The notes: generated by a model not told the origin, from the sequence alone. Positions 17,463 through 27,658 are shown, counted from the stretch's first letter. The stretch is DNA of 64,000 bases from Roseiarcus sp963749715 (GCA_963749715.1 CAVVNR010000015.1:124001-188000); one strand, 5' to 3'. Made by a program: numbers and translations.

Positions 17463-18014
17463 TCAGCGAGGCGGGTCGAGGGCCTCGATGTTTTGTGCTC
17501 GCGCCCATATGCGGTCGAAATTGGCCTCGAACGCGTCGACGACCGCTTGATCGGCGATCAGGATAAGGTCGTTGTCCTGGCTAGCGAGCCCGGAGCGGGA
17601 GAAATTGCCGGAACCCGTGCGCAACACCTCGCCATCGACGGCGTATGCCTTTAAATGCATCAGAACGCCTTCCCCCTTGACCCGCGCGAGGACACTGGGA
17701 TGGGCGAGCAGCGCCTCGACGAGCCCTCCTCGAATCGGTCCGTGCTCGGCGAATTGAGACTTGTCGAGATAGAGCCGGATGACGACGTCGCGTTCGGCAG
17801 CGTCAGTCAACGCCTCGATGATTTGCGGGTCGGAGAGGACATAGGCCGCCATGTCGATGGACAGTTCGGCGCGGCCAATCTCCTGAACGTCGACCGCCTC
17901 AAGATTCTCTCGCGGAGCATAATGAATCTCGACTCGGGAGCCGTTCTGGGCCCACGTCGCGATCGGCAAGATCAAGCCCGCGATGCAGACCGTGAGGTAG
18001 AAGCGCGTCGCCAT
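17463..18014 (-). CDS. Phospholipase D-like (Nuc-type) exported protein
   Basis: 183 residues with a signal peptide (residues 1-22, IATWAQ). A single PLD domain carries HLKAYAVDGEVLRTGSGNFS, matching HxK(x4)D followed by the GSxNxS element, then NDLILIADQAVVDAF. Length and single HKD motif fit the Nuc endonuclease group, which acts as a dimer. Likely a periplasmic or secreted nuclease or phosphodiesterase. Divergent from the molybdopterin oxidoreductase. Confidence 0.82.
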   Translation of the reverse strand: MATRFYLTVCIAGLILPIATWAQNGSRVEIHYAPRENLEAVDVQEIGRAELSIDMAAYVLSDPQIIEALTDAAERDVVIRLYLDKSQFAEHGPIRGGLVEALLAHPSVLARVKGEGVLMHLKAYAVDGEVLRTGSGNFSRSGLASQDNDLILIADQAVVDAFEANFDRIWARAQNIEALDPPR

Positions 18015-18132
18015 TAGCCGTGCTAAGGATGTTACTTAACACAACTTATAGTTGCTATTGGTTGCAAGAGCAAGGGGCGGATATTGCCATTTGCACGCGA
18101 CTTAGCGAATGATGCTGGTCCTTGGAGGGCCG

Positions 18133-20223
18133 ATGAACGCGGTCAGCGAAGTCACGAGACATCCGTCAGTCTGTCCGCATGATTGCCCTTCGGTCTGCGC
18201 TCTGGACGTCGAAGTGATCGGCGGGAGACGTATTGGCCGCATCCACGGCGCGCGCGATCAGACATACACGTCTGGCGTAATCTGCGCCAAGGTCGCGCGT
18301 TATTGGGAGCGAATTCACCATCCGGATCGGCTGACTGAGCCGTTGCGCCGGGTCGGCCCGAAGGGAAGCGGGCAATTTTCGCCGATGAGTTGGGGCGACG
18401 CGCTCGACCGGGTCGCCGAAAATTTCCTGTCGGTCGAGCGGGAATTCGGGACCGAAGGCATCTGGCCGTACTACTACGCCGGCACGATGGGTCTTGTGAT
18501 GCGCGATGGAATCGAACGCCTCACGCACGCCAAACGCTATTCCCGCTTCCACGGGACGATCTGCGTAGGCGTCGCCTGGCCCGGATATGTGGCGGGCACG
18601 GGCCGGCTCACGGGCGTCGATCCGCGGGAAATGGCGAAATCGGATTGCGTCGTGATCTGGGGCACCAACGCGGTCGCCACTCAAGTCAACGTCATGTCCC
18701 ACGCGATTCGCGCCCGAAAAGAACGCGGCGCCAAGATTGTCGCGATAGACATCTATGAAACGGAGACGATGCGCCAGGCCGATCTCGCCTTGCGCGTGAG
18801 GCCGGGGACGGACGGGGCCCTGGCCTGCGCGGTGATGCACGTTTTGTTTCGCGATCGCTTGGCCGACTGGGACTATCTTGAGCGATATACCGACGCGCCC
18901 CACGAGCTCGAGGCCCATTTGCGCAGCCGGAGTCCCGCTTGGGCGAGTGCGATCACGAGCGTCGACGCGGCCCAAATCGAGGAATTCGCCGCGCTGGTTG
19001 GACGGTCGAAGCGAACCTTCTTGCGCCTTGGCTACGGCTTTTCGCGCCAGCGCAATGGCGCGGCGAACATGCACGCGGCTCTCTGCATTCCGGCCGTCAC
19101 CGGCGCCTGGGCGCATGAGGGAGGGGGCGCCTTCCATAGCAATAGCGGGGTGTACAAGCTTCGAAAGACGATGATCGAAGGCCTGGACGTCCGCGACTTC
19201 GAATATTCGTCGCCTGGACCAGTCGCGCGTTGGCGCAATACTTACCGGCGACGCCGAAGCGCTGAAGGGGGGAGCTCCTGTGCGCGCGATGCTGATCCAG
19301 AACACCAATCCGCTGGCAGTCGCTCCGCATCAGGAGAAGGTCCGCCGCGGATTTTCGCGCGATGACCTATTCACGTGCGTTCACGAGCAGTTCATGACCG
19401 ACACCGCCCGCCACGCCGATATTGTCCTGCCAGCGACCATGTTCCTGGAGCACGACGACATCTATACCGCCGGAGGCCACCAGCATCTTCAGTTCGCGCC
19501 GAAAGTGATCGACCCGCCAGAGGGCTGCCGCACGAAATCATGAGGTGATCGCAGCGCTCGCTCGGCGGGTCGGCGCCAAACATCCTGCGTTTTCAATGTC
19601 GCCAAGGGAGATCATCGATTGGACGCTGCGCGAGTCCGGCTATGGCGATCTTGCAACGCTCGAGGCCGAGCGCTGGCTCGACCTCCAGCCGGCTTTCGAA
19701 GAGGGGCACTTCCTCAATGGTTTTGGCTTTTCCGACGGAAAATTTCGGTTCAAGGCGGATTGGATGGACGCGCCTGTCGCCAATGACGGGTTGCACGGCC
19801 CCTGGCGCGAGATGCCGAATCTACCCGACCACTGGCCGATAAATGAGGATGCGAACGAAGATCACCCATTCAAGCTCGCGACCTCGCCCGCCCGAAATTT
19901 CTTGAATTCGAGCTTCACGGAGACCCCAACCTCGCGTTCGCGCGAACTGCGACCCGAGGTGCTGATGAACCCGTCGGACGCAACCCGGCTCGAGCTCGCG
20001 CAGGGCGACGTCGTTCAACTCGGCAATGAGCGCGGACGAACGCGCTTGCATGTACGGATATTTGGAGGCGTAGAGTCCGGGAGTCCTCGTCAGCGAAGGC
20101 GTTTGGCCTCCCTCGGCCTTTCTCGACGGATGGGGAATCAACGTGCTGGTCGGCGACGACAGCGTCGCTCCGCACGGGGGCGTGGCGTTTCATGACGTAA
20201 GCGTTTGGGCGCGCCGGGCATGA
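18133..20223 (+). pseudogene. Molybdopterin oxidoreductase, interrupted by three frameshifts
   Basis: Starts at ATG 18133 after TTGGAGGG. The N-terminus holds a [4Fe-4S] motif (CPHDCPSVC, then GVICAKVARY), followed by bis-MGD binding regions (CVVIWGTNAVATQVNVMSHA, IVAIDIYET). The pieces 18133 to about 19205, to 19537, to 20079 and to 20223 join in three frames. Removing one base near 19203-19206 (gives DFDIRRLDQSRVGAIL), in AAA at 19535-19537 (TNHEVIAALARRVG) and in GGG at 20077-20079 (VESGVLVSEGVWPP) restores about 696 residues, the normal length for this family, including the C-terminal molydopterin dinucleotide-binding domain. Probably a formate dehydrogenase/thiosulfate reductase-like enzyme of unknown substrate. 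Inactive as written, unless the shifts are sequence errors. Confidence 0.8.
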
Positions 20224-20322
20224 ATGGCGGCGTGTTATCGCACTTTCTTTGCCGGAGTTGGCGCGATATACGAAAACAAGATTGTTGACGAGCAGATCCC
20301 TTTCCCCCGCGAGCGAAACAGA

Positions 20323-20829
20323 ATGAAGAAGCCGTCCGGCCCGCGAACCGACGGGTTTGCGCAATGCCTCGTTGACGTCGTTGCGATCGACCAACTCGCA
20401 AAGATCGTGGCGCAGTACGATCTCAACGAGATTGAAATCAGCCTCGGAGATTTGCGGGTGCGTCTGGCGCGTCATCGACCGCAATCGGCTCAGGCGATTG
20501 TAGCCGCGGTCGCCGAAGGGGCGGCTGTTACGGCCAACCCCGCGCACGGGCCCGTCGACCCTTCGGCCGCGCCTGAACCGCCGCCCGTGGATCTCGCGGG
20601 CGCGGTGAAATCGCCGATGGTCGGCACGGCCTATTTGCGGTCGAGTCCAGAAGCCAAGCCGTTCGTGGAGGTTGGATCGGTGGTCAAGATTGGAGACAAG
20701 CTGCTGCTGGTCGAAGCCATGAAGACGTTCAATGACATCGTTGCGCCGCGCGCCGGCAAGGTCGTCGGGATTCTCGTCGTTGAAGGCGCGCCAGTCGAAT
20801 ACGACCAGCCGTTGATGATCATTGAATGA
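20323..20829 (+). CDS. accB: Biotin carboxyl carrier protein of acetyl-CoA carboxylase
   Basis: 168 residues. Carries biotin between carboxylase and transferase in the first step of fatty acid synthesis. The N-terminal helix (DQLAKIVAQYDLNEIEISLG) is the AccB start, a proline/alanine linker follows, and the C-terminal biotinyl domain contains VEAMKTFNDI with the biotinylated Lys. Upstream frame extends to 20224, but ATG 20323 gives the usual length. Pairs with accC, 55 bp downstream. Confidence 0.96.
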   Translation: MKKPSGPRTDGFAQCLVDVVAIDQLAKIVAQYDLNEIEISLGDLRVRLARHRPQSAQAIVAAVAEGAAVTANPAHGPVDPSAAPEPPPVDLAGAVKSPMVGTAYLRSSPEAKPFVEVGSVVKIGDKLLLVEAMKTFNDIVAPRAGKVVGILVVEGAPVEYDQPLMIIE

Positions 20830-20883
20830 CTGCGATGCAGAATCACGCCACGCGCATTGCAGGCGATCGGGGAACTCGCCTCG

Positions 20884-22254
20884 ATGTTCGATAAGATCTT
20901 GATCGCCAACCGGGGGGAAATCGCGCTCCGAGTGATGCGGGCAGCCAAGGAGCTCGGCATCGCGACTGTCGCCGTCTATTCAAGTGCCGACAGAGACGCG
21001 ATGCACGTGAAGCTTGCCGAAGAGAGCGTGTGCATCGGTCCGCCGCCTGCGCGCGACAGCTACCTCAACATCCCCGCAATCGTCGCGGCATGCGAGATCA
21101 CCGGCGCGGACGCCGTTCATCCAGGCTACGGGTTTCTGGCCGAAAACGCGCGCTTCGCGGATATTCTAGAAGAGCACGAGATCACTTTCATCGGCCCAAA
21201 GGCGGAACATATCCGCATGATGGGCGATAAGATCGAGGCCAAGCGCACCGCGGCGCGTCTCGGAATCCCATGCGTTTCAGGTTCGCAAGGCAGCGTACGG
21301 GACGAAGGAGAAGCGCGACGGATCGCAGCGGACATTGGTTACCCTGTCATCGTCAAGGCTGCGGCAGGCGGGGGCGGGCGCGGCATGAAGGTCGCGCGCG
21401 GACCCGATGATCTGGCCGACGCGATCGGCGCCGCCAGGATCGAAGCCAAGACCGCCTTTGGCGACGACACCGTTTATCTCGAGAAATATCTCGCCAAGCC
21501 GCGTCACATCGAGGTTCAGGTGCTCGGCGACGCCCAGGGCCGCGCCATTCACCTCGGCGAGCGCGATTGCTCCATCCAGCGTCGCCACCAGAAATTGTGG
21601 GAGGAAGGTCCCTCCCCTGCCCTGAACCCCGAACAGCGGGGGGGCATCGGTGGGATCGTCGCCAAGGCGATGGCTGAATTGGGGTATGTCGGCGCCGGGA
21701 CGATCGAGTTCCTCTATGAAGACGGAAAGTTCTTCTTCATCGAGATGAATACGCGCGTGCAAGTCGAGCATCCGGTCACGGAAATGATCACCGGAATCGA
21801 CATCATCAATGAGCAAATCAAGATCGCGGCGGGCTCCCCCCTTTCCATTGCGCAGGATGACGTTCAATTCCTTGGCGCCGCGATCGAATGCCGGATCAAC
21901 GCGGAACACGCTCGCACATTCGTTCCTTCGCCGGGTCGAATCGCCTACTTTCATCCGCCCGGCGGGCTCGGAATTCGCGTCAATTCGTCGGCCTATCAGG
22001 GTTACGTGATTCCCCCTTACTACAATTCGTTGGTCGGCAAGCTGATCGTACACGGACGAACCCGGACCGAGGCGCTGATGCGGCTGCGGCGCGCCCTCGA
22101 CGAATTCATCGTCGACGGCATCGAGACGACGCTGCCGCTCTTCCGCACCCTGGTTCGAAACCCGGACGTGCAGAACGGCCAATATGACATTCATTGGCTC
22201 GAGGATTTCCTGAAGACCCAGGCCGAGGCGCCCGATCCTGCAGAGCGGGGGTAG
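20884..22254 (+). CDS. accC: Biotin carboxylase of acetyl-CoA carboxylase
   Basis: 456 residues, full length. ATP-grasp enzyme that carboxylates biotin on AccB. MFDKILIANRGEIALRVMRA, ATP-binding AAAGGGGRGMKVA, ERDCSIQRRHQK and the catalytic MNTRVQVEHPVTEMITGID are present; the C-terminal domain (SPGRIAYFHPPGG) is complete. Operon with accB. Confidence 0.97.
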   Translation: MFDKILIANRGEIALRVMRAAKELGIATVAVYSSADRDAMHVKLAEESVCIGPPPARDSYLNIPAIVAACEITGADAVHPGYGFLAENARFADILEEHEITFIGPKAEHIRMMGDKIEAKRTAARLGIPCVSGSQGSVRDEGEARRIAADIGYPVIVKAAAGGGGRGMKVARGPDDLADAIGAARIEAKTAFGDDTVYLEKYLAKPRHIEVQVLGDAQGRAIHLGERDCSIQRRHQKLWEEGPSPALNPEQRGGIGGIVAKAMAELGYVGAGTIEFLYEDGKFFFIEMNTRVQVEHPVTEMITGIDIINEQIKIAAGSPLSIAQDDVQFLGAAIECRINAEHARTFVPSPGRIAYFHPPGGLGIRVNSSAYQGYVIPPYYNSLVGKLIVHGRTRTEALMRLRRALDEFIVDGIETTLPLFRTLVRNPDVQNGQYDIHWLEDFLKTQAEAPDPAERG

Positions 22255-22289
22255 ATCGAGGGACTTCGGGCGGGAGAGGTTCGCCCATC

Positions 22290-23132
22290 TCAGCTCAAGC
22301 GCTGCAGAGCCGCGCGCGCCTGACTATTGCTGGGATCGACCTGGACTGCGCGCTGGTAGGATTCGACCGCCTTCGCATGATTGTTCAATTTCTCGTAGCA
22401 GAATCCCAGCCCTGCCCAGGCCTCCGAGTTGTTCGCGTCGACGTTGAGCGCGGCGTTGAAATCCTCGATCGCCGCGTCGTACTTGCCAGTGGCCATCAAA
22501 CTCTGACCGCGGGCCTGGTATGGCGCGCCTGCGAACGGATCGCGATCGATCGCATTGTTGAAATCGGTGATCGCCTGGACGTTGTCGCCCTGGCGCTGAT
22601 AGATCAGCCCGCGCGCGTGGTAGGCCTGCGCGCCCTCCGGATCGAGTTTGATCGCCTGGTTGAGGTCGGCGAGCGCAGCGCCGAAATCGTTTCCCGAGCG
22701 GAGAAGGTTACCCCGCCCTAGATACGCGGCGGCGTCATTGGGATTGACGACGATCGCCTGATTGAAGTCTTGCAGCGCCAGATTGTCTTTCTTGATCTGG
22801 CGGTACGCCAAAGCCCGATTGGTGTAGGCGCCGGCGAAGCTCGGATCGAGCTCAATCGCGTGGCTGAAGTCGTCGATCGCGTTGGAGTAACGTCCAAGCT
22901 TGGCGTAGACGACACCACGCGTATTGTAAGCGACGGCGTCGCGCGGATTGCGCCCGATGACTTCGGTGAGGGACGCGATGTTGCCGGCGTTGGAAGCTTG
23001 AGCCGCCGTATCCGCGTCGACCTCGGCCACGTGGGTCGTCGGATTGAAGCCGCCGATCGTCTCGCTGCATGCGGCGAGCATCAGCGCGGCCGCCGCTAGC
23101 CAAAGGGCCTTCAGCCCCGAGCTTCCCGTCAT
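22290..23132 (-). CDS. TPR-repeat lipoprotein
   Basis: 280 residues from ATG 23132. The signal (LKALWLAAAALMLAACSETI) has lipobox LAAC. About six or seven 34-residue TPRs follow, such as AVAYNTRGVVYAKLGRYSNA and AWAGLGFCYEKLNNHAKAVE. A periplasm-facing scaffold for protein contacts, similar to small NlpI-like lipoproteins. Partner unknown. Convergent with accC. Confidence 0.9.
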   Translation of the reverse strand: MTGSSGLKALWLAAAALMLAACSETIGGFNPTTHVAEVDADTAAQASNAGNIASLTEVIGRNPRDAVAYNTRGVVYAKLGRYSNAIDDFSHAIELDPSFAGAYTNRALAYRQIKKDNLALQDFNQAIVVNPNDAAAYLGRGNLLRSGNDFGAALADLNQAIKLDPEGAQAYHARGLIYQRQGDNVQAITDFNNAIDRDPFAGAPYQARGQSLMATGKYDAAIEDFNAALNVDANNSEAWAGLGFCYEKLNNHAKAVESYQRAVQVDPSNSQARAALQRLS

Positions 23133-23302
23133 CGCGCGGCGATCTGCGCCGGCGCGAGCGGCGACGCGCGGCAAGCGGCCCGATCGATAACTGGCGCCAT
23201 ATCCAAACCCCCGCCGTTCGGGCGCGCTCGCCGCCGACGTCCGGCGCTAGACGCTGAGATCTTGCGAAGCGCCGTCGCCGCCGGACGAAAGTTCGGCGCG
23301 GA

Positions 23303-23554
23303 TCAGCCGGCCGTACGCGGCGCCCCGGGGACGGGCTTCGGCTTCATCGGAAGCAGACCCTCCCGCTGCAACTTCTTGCGCGCAAGCTTGCGCGCGCGCC
23401 GGACAGCCTCGGCTTTCTCGCGCGCCCTCTTTTCGGACGGCTTCTCGTAATGTCCGCGAAGCTTCATCTCGCGGAAAATACCCTCACGTTGCATTTTCTT
23501 CTTCAGGGCCTTGAGGGCCTGATCGACATTGTTGTCGCGAACGAGTACCTGCAC
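23303..23554 (-). CDS. rpsU: 30S ribosomal protein S21
   Basis: 83 residues, slightly extended as in alphaproteobacteria. VLVRDNNVDQALKALKKKMQ and FREMKLRGHYEKPSEKRARE are diagnostic, with the basic helix ARKLARKKLQREG and a short proline-rich tail. Confidence 0.97.
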   Translation of the reverse strand: MQVLVRDNNVDQALKALKKKMQREGIFREMKLRGHYEKPSEKRAREKAEAVRRARKLARKKLQREGLLPMKPKPVPGAPRTAG

Positions 23555-23765
23555 GGGCTATCCTGTGTGTCGAGGCCGAGCCTCGTAAGAAGTGAAGATT
23601 GGTGCGACCCGCAATCGCGCTCGCTCGATGGGGAGCGAACGCCGCAGCGTTGGCGCGGGCTTTACCAGAGCGACCATTTCTTGTCCATACCGCCGCGCCA
23701 ACGACGATCCGGTTCCCTTGGCGGGTTGGTCGTGGCATAAAACAGGCGTATCGGGAACTTGCGCG

Positions 23766-23981
23766 ATGAACAGATTTGAGCGGCGTCCGGTCGACGCAGG
23801 CGAAGCGAAAGTTGAATATATCGACGGCGACTATCGCATCCTGCGTCCGGGGGCCTTCGTGCGCTGCGCCGTCACCGGTCAGCCGATCCCTCTCGACGAA
23901 CTGCGCTATTGGAGCGTCGATCGGCAGGAGGCTTATTCCAGTCCGGCCGCATCGATGAAGCGAGAGTGCGAACGCGGCTAG
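23766..23981 (+). CDS. DUF2093 family protein
   Basis: 71 residues from ATG 23766. AKVEYIDGDYRILRPGAFVR, then CAVTGQPIPLDELRYWSVDR matches DUF2093, a small alphaproteobacterial family of unknown function. The CAVTG region resembles half of a zinc site. Confidence 0.85.
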   Translation: MNRFERRPVDAGEAKVEYIDGDYRILRPGAFVRCAVTGQPIPLDELRYWSVDRQEAYSSPAASMKRECERG

Positions 23982-24081
23982 CGCGCGCCTACGGCCGATA
24001 GTTATTGGCGATTGCTGCGGCCCGCACGGCTTTTGCGCCCTCGTGACCGGGAAAACCAAGAAAAATGCAAGAAATTTCTTT

Positions 24082-24165
24082 GGATTTCCTTGGATTGGGT
24101 TCGCCGGAATGAGCCTTTTCAAAGCACTGCGGCGACCCCCAGGGCGAAAAATTTTATTCCTTTGT
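24082..24165 (+). repeat. Dispersed intergenic repeat, copy 2
   Basis: Blocks GGATTTCCTTGGATT, GAGCCTTTTCA and CTGCGGCGACCCCCAGG, then GAAAAATTTT, in the same order as at 11936-12020 but on the opposite strand. A frame through it could encode a 93-residue peptide (24043-24324). The rest of 23982-24353 shows no recognisable gene. Confidence 0.6.
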
Positions 24166-24353
24166 CTCAAGCCATATACACAGGTCGCCAAAGGCATAAA
24201 TCGGCCGCTCCGCGCCCATGCGGCGCGGATCGAGGGTCGGGCGGCCGGTCGTCGTTGGATCATGGTGAGCGAGACACTAGCGCCAATTCCGATAATCGGA
24301 AAGAAAATGCTCGAAAATTCGTAGCGCCCTGCGAGCCCGCCCGCTTCGACGCC

Positions 24354-25409
24354 TCACCGGATCGGCGGGGCGTATTGGATGCCGCCGGCGTTCCACAACT
24401 GGTTCAGGCCGCGCGGGATGGCGAGCGGGGTTTTCGAGCCCAGGTTGCGCTCGAACACTTCGCCGTAGTTGCCGACATAGCGGACGACGTTCGCCGCCCA
24501 ATCGTTGCTGAGCCCGATCTCGCCGCCGAAGTCTCCGCTGGTGCCGACCAGGCGCATCACTTCGGGCTTCTGCGATTTCAGCGCCTGATTGATGGTTTTC
24601 GAACTGACCCCGAGCTCCTCGGCGTTGACCATGGCGAAATAGACCCATTTCACCACGCTGATCCATTGCAGGTCGTTGTCGCGCACCACCGGGCCCAAGG
24701 GCTCCTTCGAGATGACGTCGGGGAGAATGACATGGTCGCGCGGATTGGAGAGGCGCAGCCGCAGCGCATAGAGCTGCGAGAGATCGCTGGTCAGGACCGA
24801 GCACAGACCGGCGTCGTAATTCTTGACCAACTGATCGATCGACGAGGAGACGACCTCCTGGAGGGTCATGCCGTTGCTGGTGAAGAAATCAGCGAGATTG
24901 TCGATCGTGGTGGTGCCGCCCTGCACGCACACCTTCGCGCCGTCGAGCTGGAGCGCTGAATTGATCCGCATCGCGCGCGGGGCCATGAACCCCTGCCCGT
25001 CGTAATAGGTGACGCCGACGAAGGTCAGGCCGAAATCGGCTTCGCGCCCCATTGTCCAGGTCGAGTTGCGCGACAGGACGTCGATCTTGCCGTCTCGCAG
25101 CGCCTGAAACCGGGCGTCCGCCGAAAGCGGCACGAGCTTCACCTTGTTGGCGTCGCCAAAGATGGCGGCGGCGATCGCCCGGCAGAAATCGACGTCGAAC
25201 CCCGTCCAGATCCCCCGGTTGTCGACGAACGAGAATCCCGGCAATCCCTCATTGACCCCGCAGATCAACGCCCCGCGCGACTTGACCTGGTCCAGGGTCG
25301 GGGAGGACGCGCATGCGGAGCCGACAGCCGCCACAGTCGCGATCGCCATCGAAAAGGCCCATCGAAGAGCCGTTCGACCGAATCTGACAATTCCGCTCGC
25401 TCGGCCCAT
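24354..25409 (-). CDS. Amino-acid ABC transporter substrate-binding protein (AapJ-like)
   Basis: 351 residues with a signal peptide (about 1-34). LDQVKSRGALICGVNEGLPG, GIWTGFDVDFCRAIAAAIFG and VLSRNSTWTMGREADFGLTF are typical of the general L-amino-acid binding protein AapJ/BztA (family 3 solute-binding proteins), as is VCVQGGTTTIDNLADFF. No permease or ATPase genes are adjacent, so it is an orphan here. It could serve a transporter elsewhere or a sensory role. Confidence 0.9.
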   Translation of the reverse strand: MGRASGIVRFGRTALRWAFSMAIATVAAVGSACASSPTLDQVKSRGALICGVNEGLPGFSFVDNRGIWTGFDVDFCRAIAAAIFGDANKVKLVPLSADARFQALRDGKIDVLSRNSTWTMGREADFGLTFVGVTYYDGQGFMAPRAMRINSALQLDGAKVCVQGGTTTIDNLADFFTSNGMTLQEVVSSSIDQLVKNYDAGLCSVLTSDLSQLYALRLRLSNPRDHVILPDVISKEPLGPVVRDNDLQWISVVKWVYFAMVNAEELGVSSKTINQALKSQKPEVMRLVGTSGDFGGEIGLSNDWAANVVRYVGNYGEVFERNLGSKTPLAIPRGLNQLWNAGGIQYAPPIR

Positions 25410-25447
25410 GGTGAGGTTCGCCGTTTATCGCCTCAGAAGATGGTAGC

Positions 25448-25567
25448 TTAGCTGGAAGCACGAGAAACTGTCAGGGGGTCGATCCAAGGTCTGGGCCGCC
25501 GCCTTGCGCGGCTATAGCCGACGACATCGGCAACCAGGATCGCCGCAAGTTTCCGGATCTCGGTCAC
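25448..25567 (-). pseudogene. Relic of a second class III cyclase gene (first ~20 residues)
   Basis: A GTG at 25567 overlaps the stop of the upstream cyclase (GTGA) and opens VTEIRKLAAILVADVVGYSR. This matches the cyclase N-terminus SETRKLAAILVSDVVGYSR almost residue for residue. Homology ends near 25508 and a stop follows at 25448. It is the start of a tandem cyclase whose body has been deleted. A residual translation-coupled 39-residue peptide is possible. Confidence 0.7.
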
Positions 25568-27465
25568 CCTTCCGGAACCCCGGCCTTGCGCATGTCCTGA
25601 ATGATCCGTTCGCGCCCCTTCAGGAAAGCCGGATTGTCGCTTTGGGCGGCGTCCCGATAGCGCCGCACGGTGAAATTAGGATCGAGGGCAAGCCCGGCTT
25701 TGACTTCGCTCTTCGCTTCGTCGAGCCGGCCAAGCTCCACCAGAATAGCGGCACAATAGGTGGAACGCGTGGGGTAATTCCGGTTCAGTTCGATCGAGCG
25801 GTGACACAGATTGAGCGCGTCCTCGTAAGCGCCAAGATACAGCTTGGCCTCGGCCATCCACCCCACCCAAAAATAAGCATCAGTGTCGCGCGGACTGACA
25901 CGTAGCGCTTCGAGTTCGTGGCTCTCGGTTTCCTCGGGATGACCGTCGTAAAGCTTGGCGAGACCAATCAGCGCGTGGGCGGAAGCCAAGTTCGGATTCA
26001 ACGTCAGCGCTCTATTCAGTTCATCAATGGCCTGGGCCTGACGGTTGGTTTGGTTCAAGATCCTGCCCATCAGGAAATGCGCCCCGGCATTGTTCGGTGA
26101 CTGTGACAGCACCCGATTCAGCTGCGCCTCAATTGAGTGAAGGCGTTCGAACCTGTCGTCGACGGAATAGCCTACGGCGATCTGAAAATCAGCCATCGCC
26201 TTGCCGAGCGCCGCGTCGAGATTGTCAGGATCGAGCGCCAAAGCGCGCTCGAAGAAGTCGCGCGCGCGGGCGAGATCGTCGGGATTTCGGCCTTTGTTGT
26301 ACCACGCCATTCCCTGAAGATAGAGGTCCATCGAATCGGGCGCGGGCGCCCGTTCCGCGCGGCGCGCCTCGTGGGTGATCAACTCGATCCCCAATTGGCT
26401 GGCCAGACTGGCGACGATCTCGTCCTGCATGGCAAAGAGGTTGGACAGGGGCCTATCGAAGCGCTCGGCCCACAGATGCCCGCCGGTCGTGGCGTCGATG
26501 AGCTGGGCGTTGACGCGAACTTGGTTCTGATCGCGCTGCACCGAACCTTCCAGCACGTAGCGAACGCCAAGCTCCTTGCCAATCTCTCTCGCGTCGGCGT
26601 TTTTGCCCTTGAAAGTGAAGGCGGTGTTGCGCGCGATGACGAAGGCGCCGCTGAGGCGGGAAAGGTCGGTGGTGAGATTCTCGGTAATGCCGTCGGCAAA
26701 GTAATCCTGGCTGGCGTCGCCGGAGAGGTTGGCGAAAGGCAGCACGACAATCGAGAGATGCGCGGCGTCTGTTGTTTTCGCGCCGCGCCCTGCGAGCAGA
26801 TACCAGCCGCCGGCGGCCGCCAAAATGAGAAGGGCGGCGAGCGCGGCGGCGAGCGTGGCGTAACTCGAGCGGTTCTTGGCCGCCGTCGGCTGCGCCTGAT
26901 CGCCCGGCGACGTCGGGGACGCGGGCTTTGGCTCAGCGGGCGCCCCGACCTCCAGCGCATAGACGCGCACCGGCTCGGCGATGTTCTTGAGGTTCGTTGC
27001 CCCGAGATCGCTCACTTTCAGGTCGAGCCGCGCCTTGACCTGGCGATAGGCGTCCTCTGAAAGAAAGATGGAGCCGGGCTTGGCGATCCCCTCGAGGCGC
27101 GCGGCGATATTCACGCCGTCGCCCATGAGATCGCCGTCGCTCTCCTCGACGACATCTCCCAAGTGAATACCAACGCGAAATTCGATGCGGCGCTCGGCCG
27201 GCAGCCCTGCGTTGCGCTCGATCAGGCCGTTCTGCACTTCGATCGCGCAGCGCACCGCGTCGACCACGCTGCGGAACTCGACAATGCCGCCGTCGCCGGT
27301 TCGCTTGACAACACGCCCGTGATGAATTGCGATGGTCGGATCAATCAGATCGCTTCGAAGCGCCCGGAGCCGCGCCAGCGTGCGATCTTCATCCGCCCCG
27401 GCGAGCCGGCTGTAGCCGACCACATCCGAGACGAGGATCGCTGCCAATTTCCGGGTCTCGCTCAC
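25564..27465 (-). CDS. Adenylate/guanylate cyclase with TPR repeats
   Basis: 633 residues. Residues 1-180 are a class III nucleotide cyclase domain: ILVSDVVGYSRLAGADEDRT with metal-binding Asp, RTGDGGIVEF, EFRVGIHLGDVVEE and GDGVNIAARLEGIAKPG. One transmembrane segment (LAAALAALLILAAAGGWYLL) follows, then an outer domain (VVLPFANLSGDASQDYFADG) and C-terminal TPRs (LNRALTLNPNLASAHALIGL). This is the common Rhizobiales cytoplasmic cyclase plus periplasmic TolB-N/TPR layout. GTG 27465 chosen for GAGGGG at 7 bases; GTG 27498 is an alternative. An abortive tandem copy follows. Confidence 0.92.
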   Translation of the reverse strand: MSETRKLAAILVSDVVGYSRLAGADEDRTLARLRALRSDLIDPTIAIHHGRVVKRTGDGGIVEFRSVVDAVRCAIEVQNGLIERNAGLPAERRIEFRVGIHLGDVVEESDGDLMGDGVNIAARLEGIAKPGSIFLSEDAYRQVKARLDLKVSDLGATNLKNIAEPVRVYALEVGAPAEPKPASPTSPGDQAQPTAAKNRSSYATLAAALAALLILAAAGGWYLLAGRGAKTTDAAHLSIVVLPFANLSGDASQDYFADGITENLTTDLSRLSGAFVIARNTAFTFKGKNADAREIGKELGVRYVLEGSVQRDQNQVRVNAQLIDATTGGHLWAERFDRPLSNLFAMQDEIVASLASQLGIELITHEARRAERAPAPDSMDLYLQGMAWYNKGRNPDDLARARDFFERALALDPDNLDAALGKAMADFQIAVGYSVDDRFERLHSIEAQLNRVLSQSPNNAGAHFLMGRILNQTNRQAQAIDELNRALTLNPNLASAHALIGLAKLYDGHPEETESHELEALRVSPRDTDAYFWVGWMAEAKLYLGAYEDALNLCHRSIELNRNYPTRSTYCAAILVELGRLDEAKSEVKAGLALDPNFTVRRYRDAAQSDNPAFLKGRERIIQDMRKAGVPEG

Positions 27466-27658
27466 GGCGCGCCCCTCGACCAAAGGGCAATCTAGCACAC
27501 CGGGACCGCCATGGCAGACGCGACGTTGTGTGGCCAGCCGCTCGCCGAAAGGCCGGACGAACCCGTCGCAATCGGATTGCGCCGCTCTTCACCGCCATGT
27601 ACGCACGCGTCGCGATCGGATTGCGAATTCCGGGGCCGTCCGATCGGGGAGCGGCGCC

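Noticed and set aside
24043..24324. 93-codon frame as a gene
   Set aside because: It runs across the dispersed repeat and has no ribosome-binding site; treated as repeat DNA.
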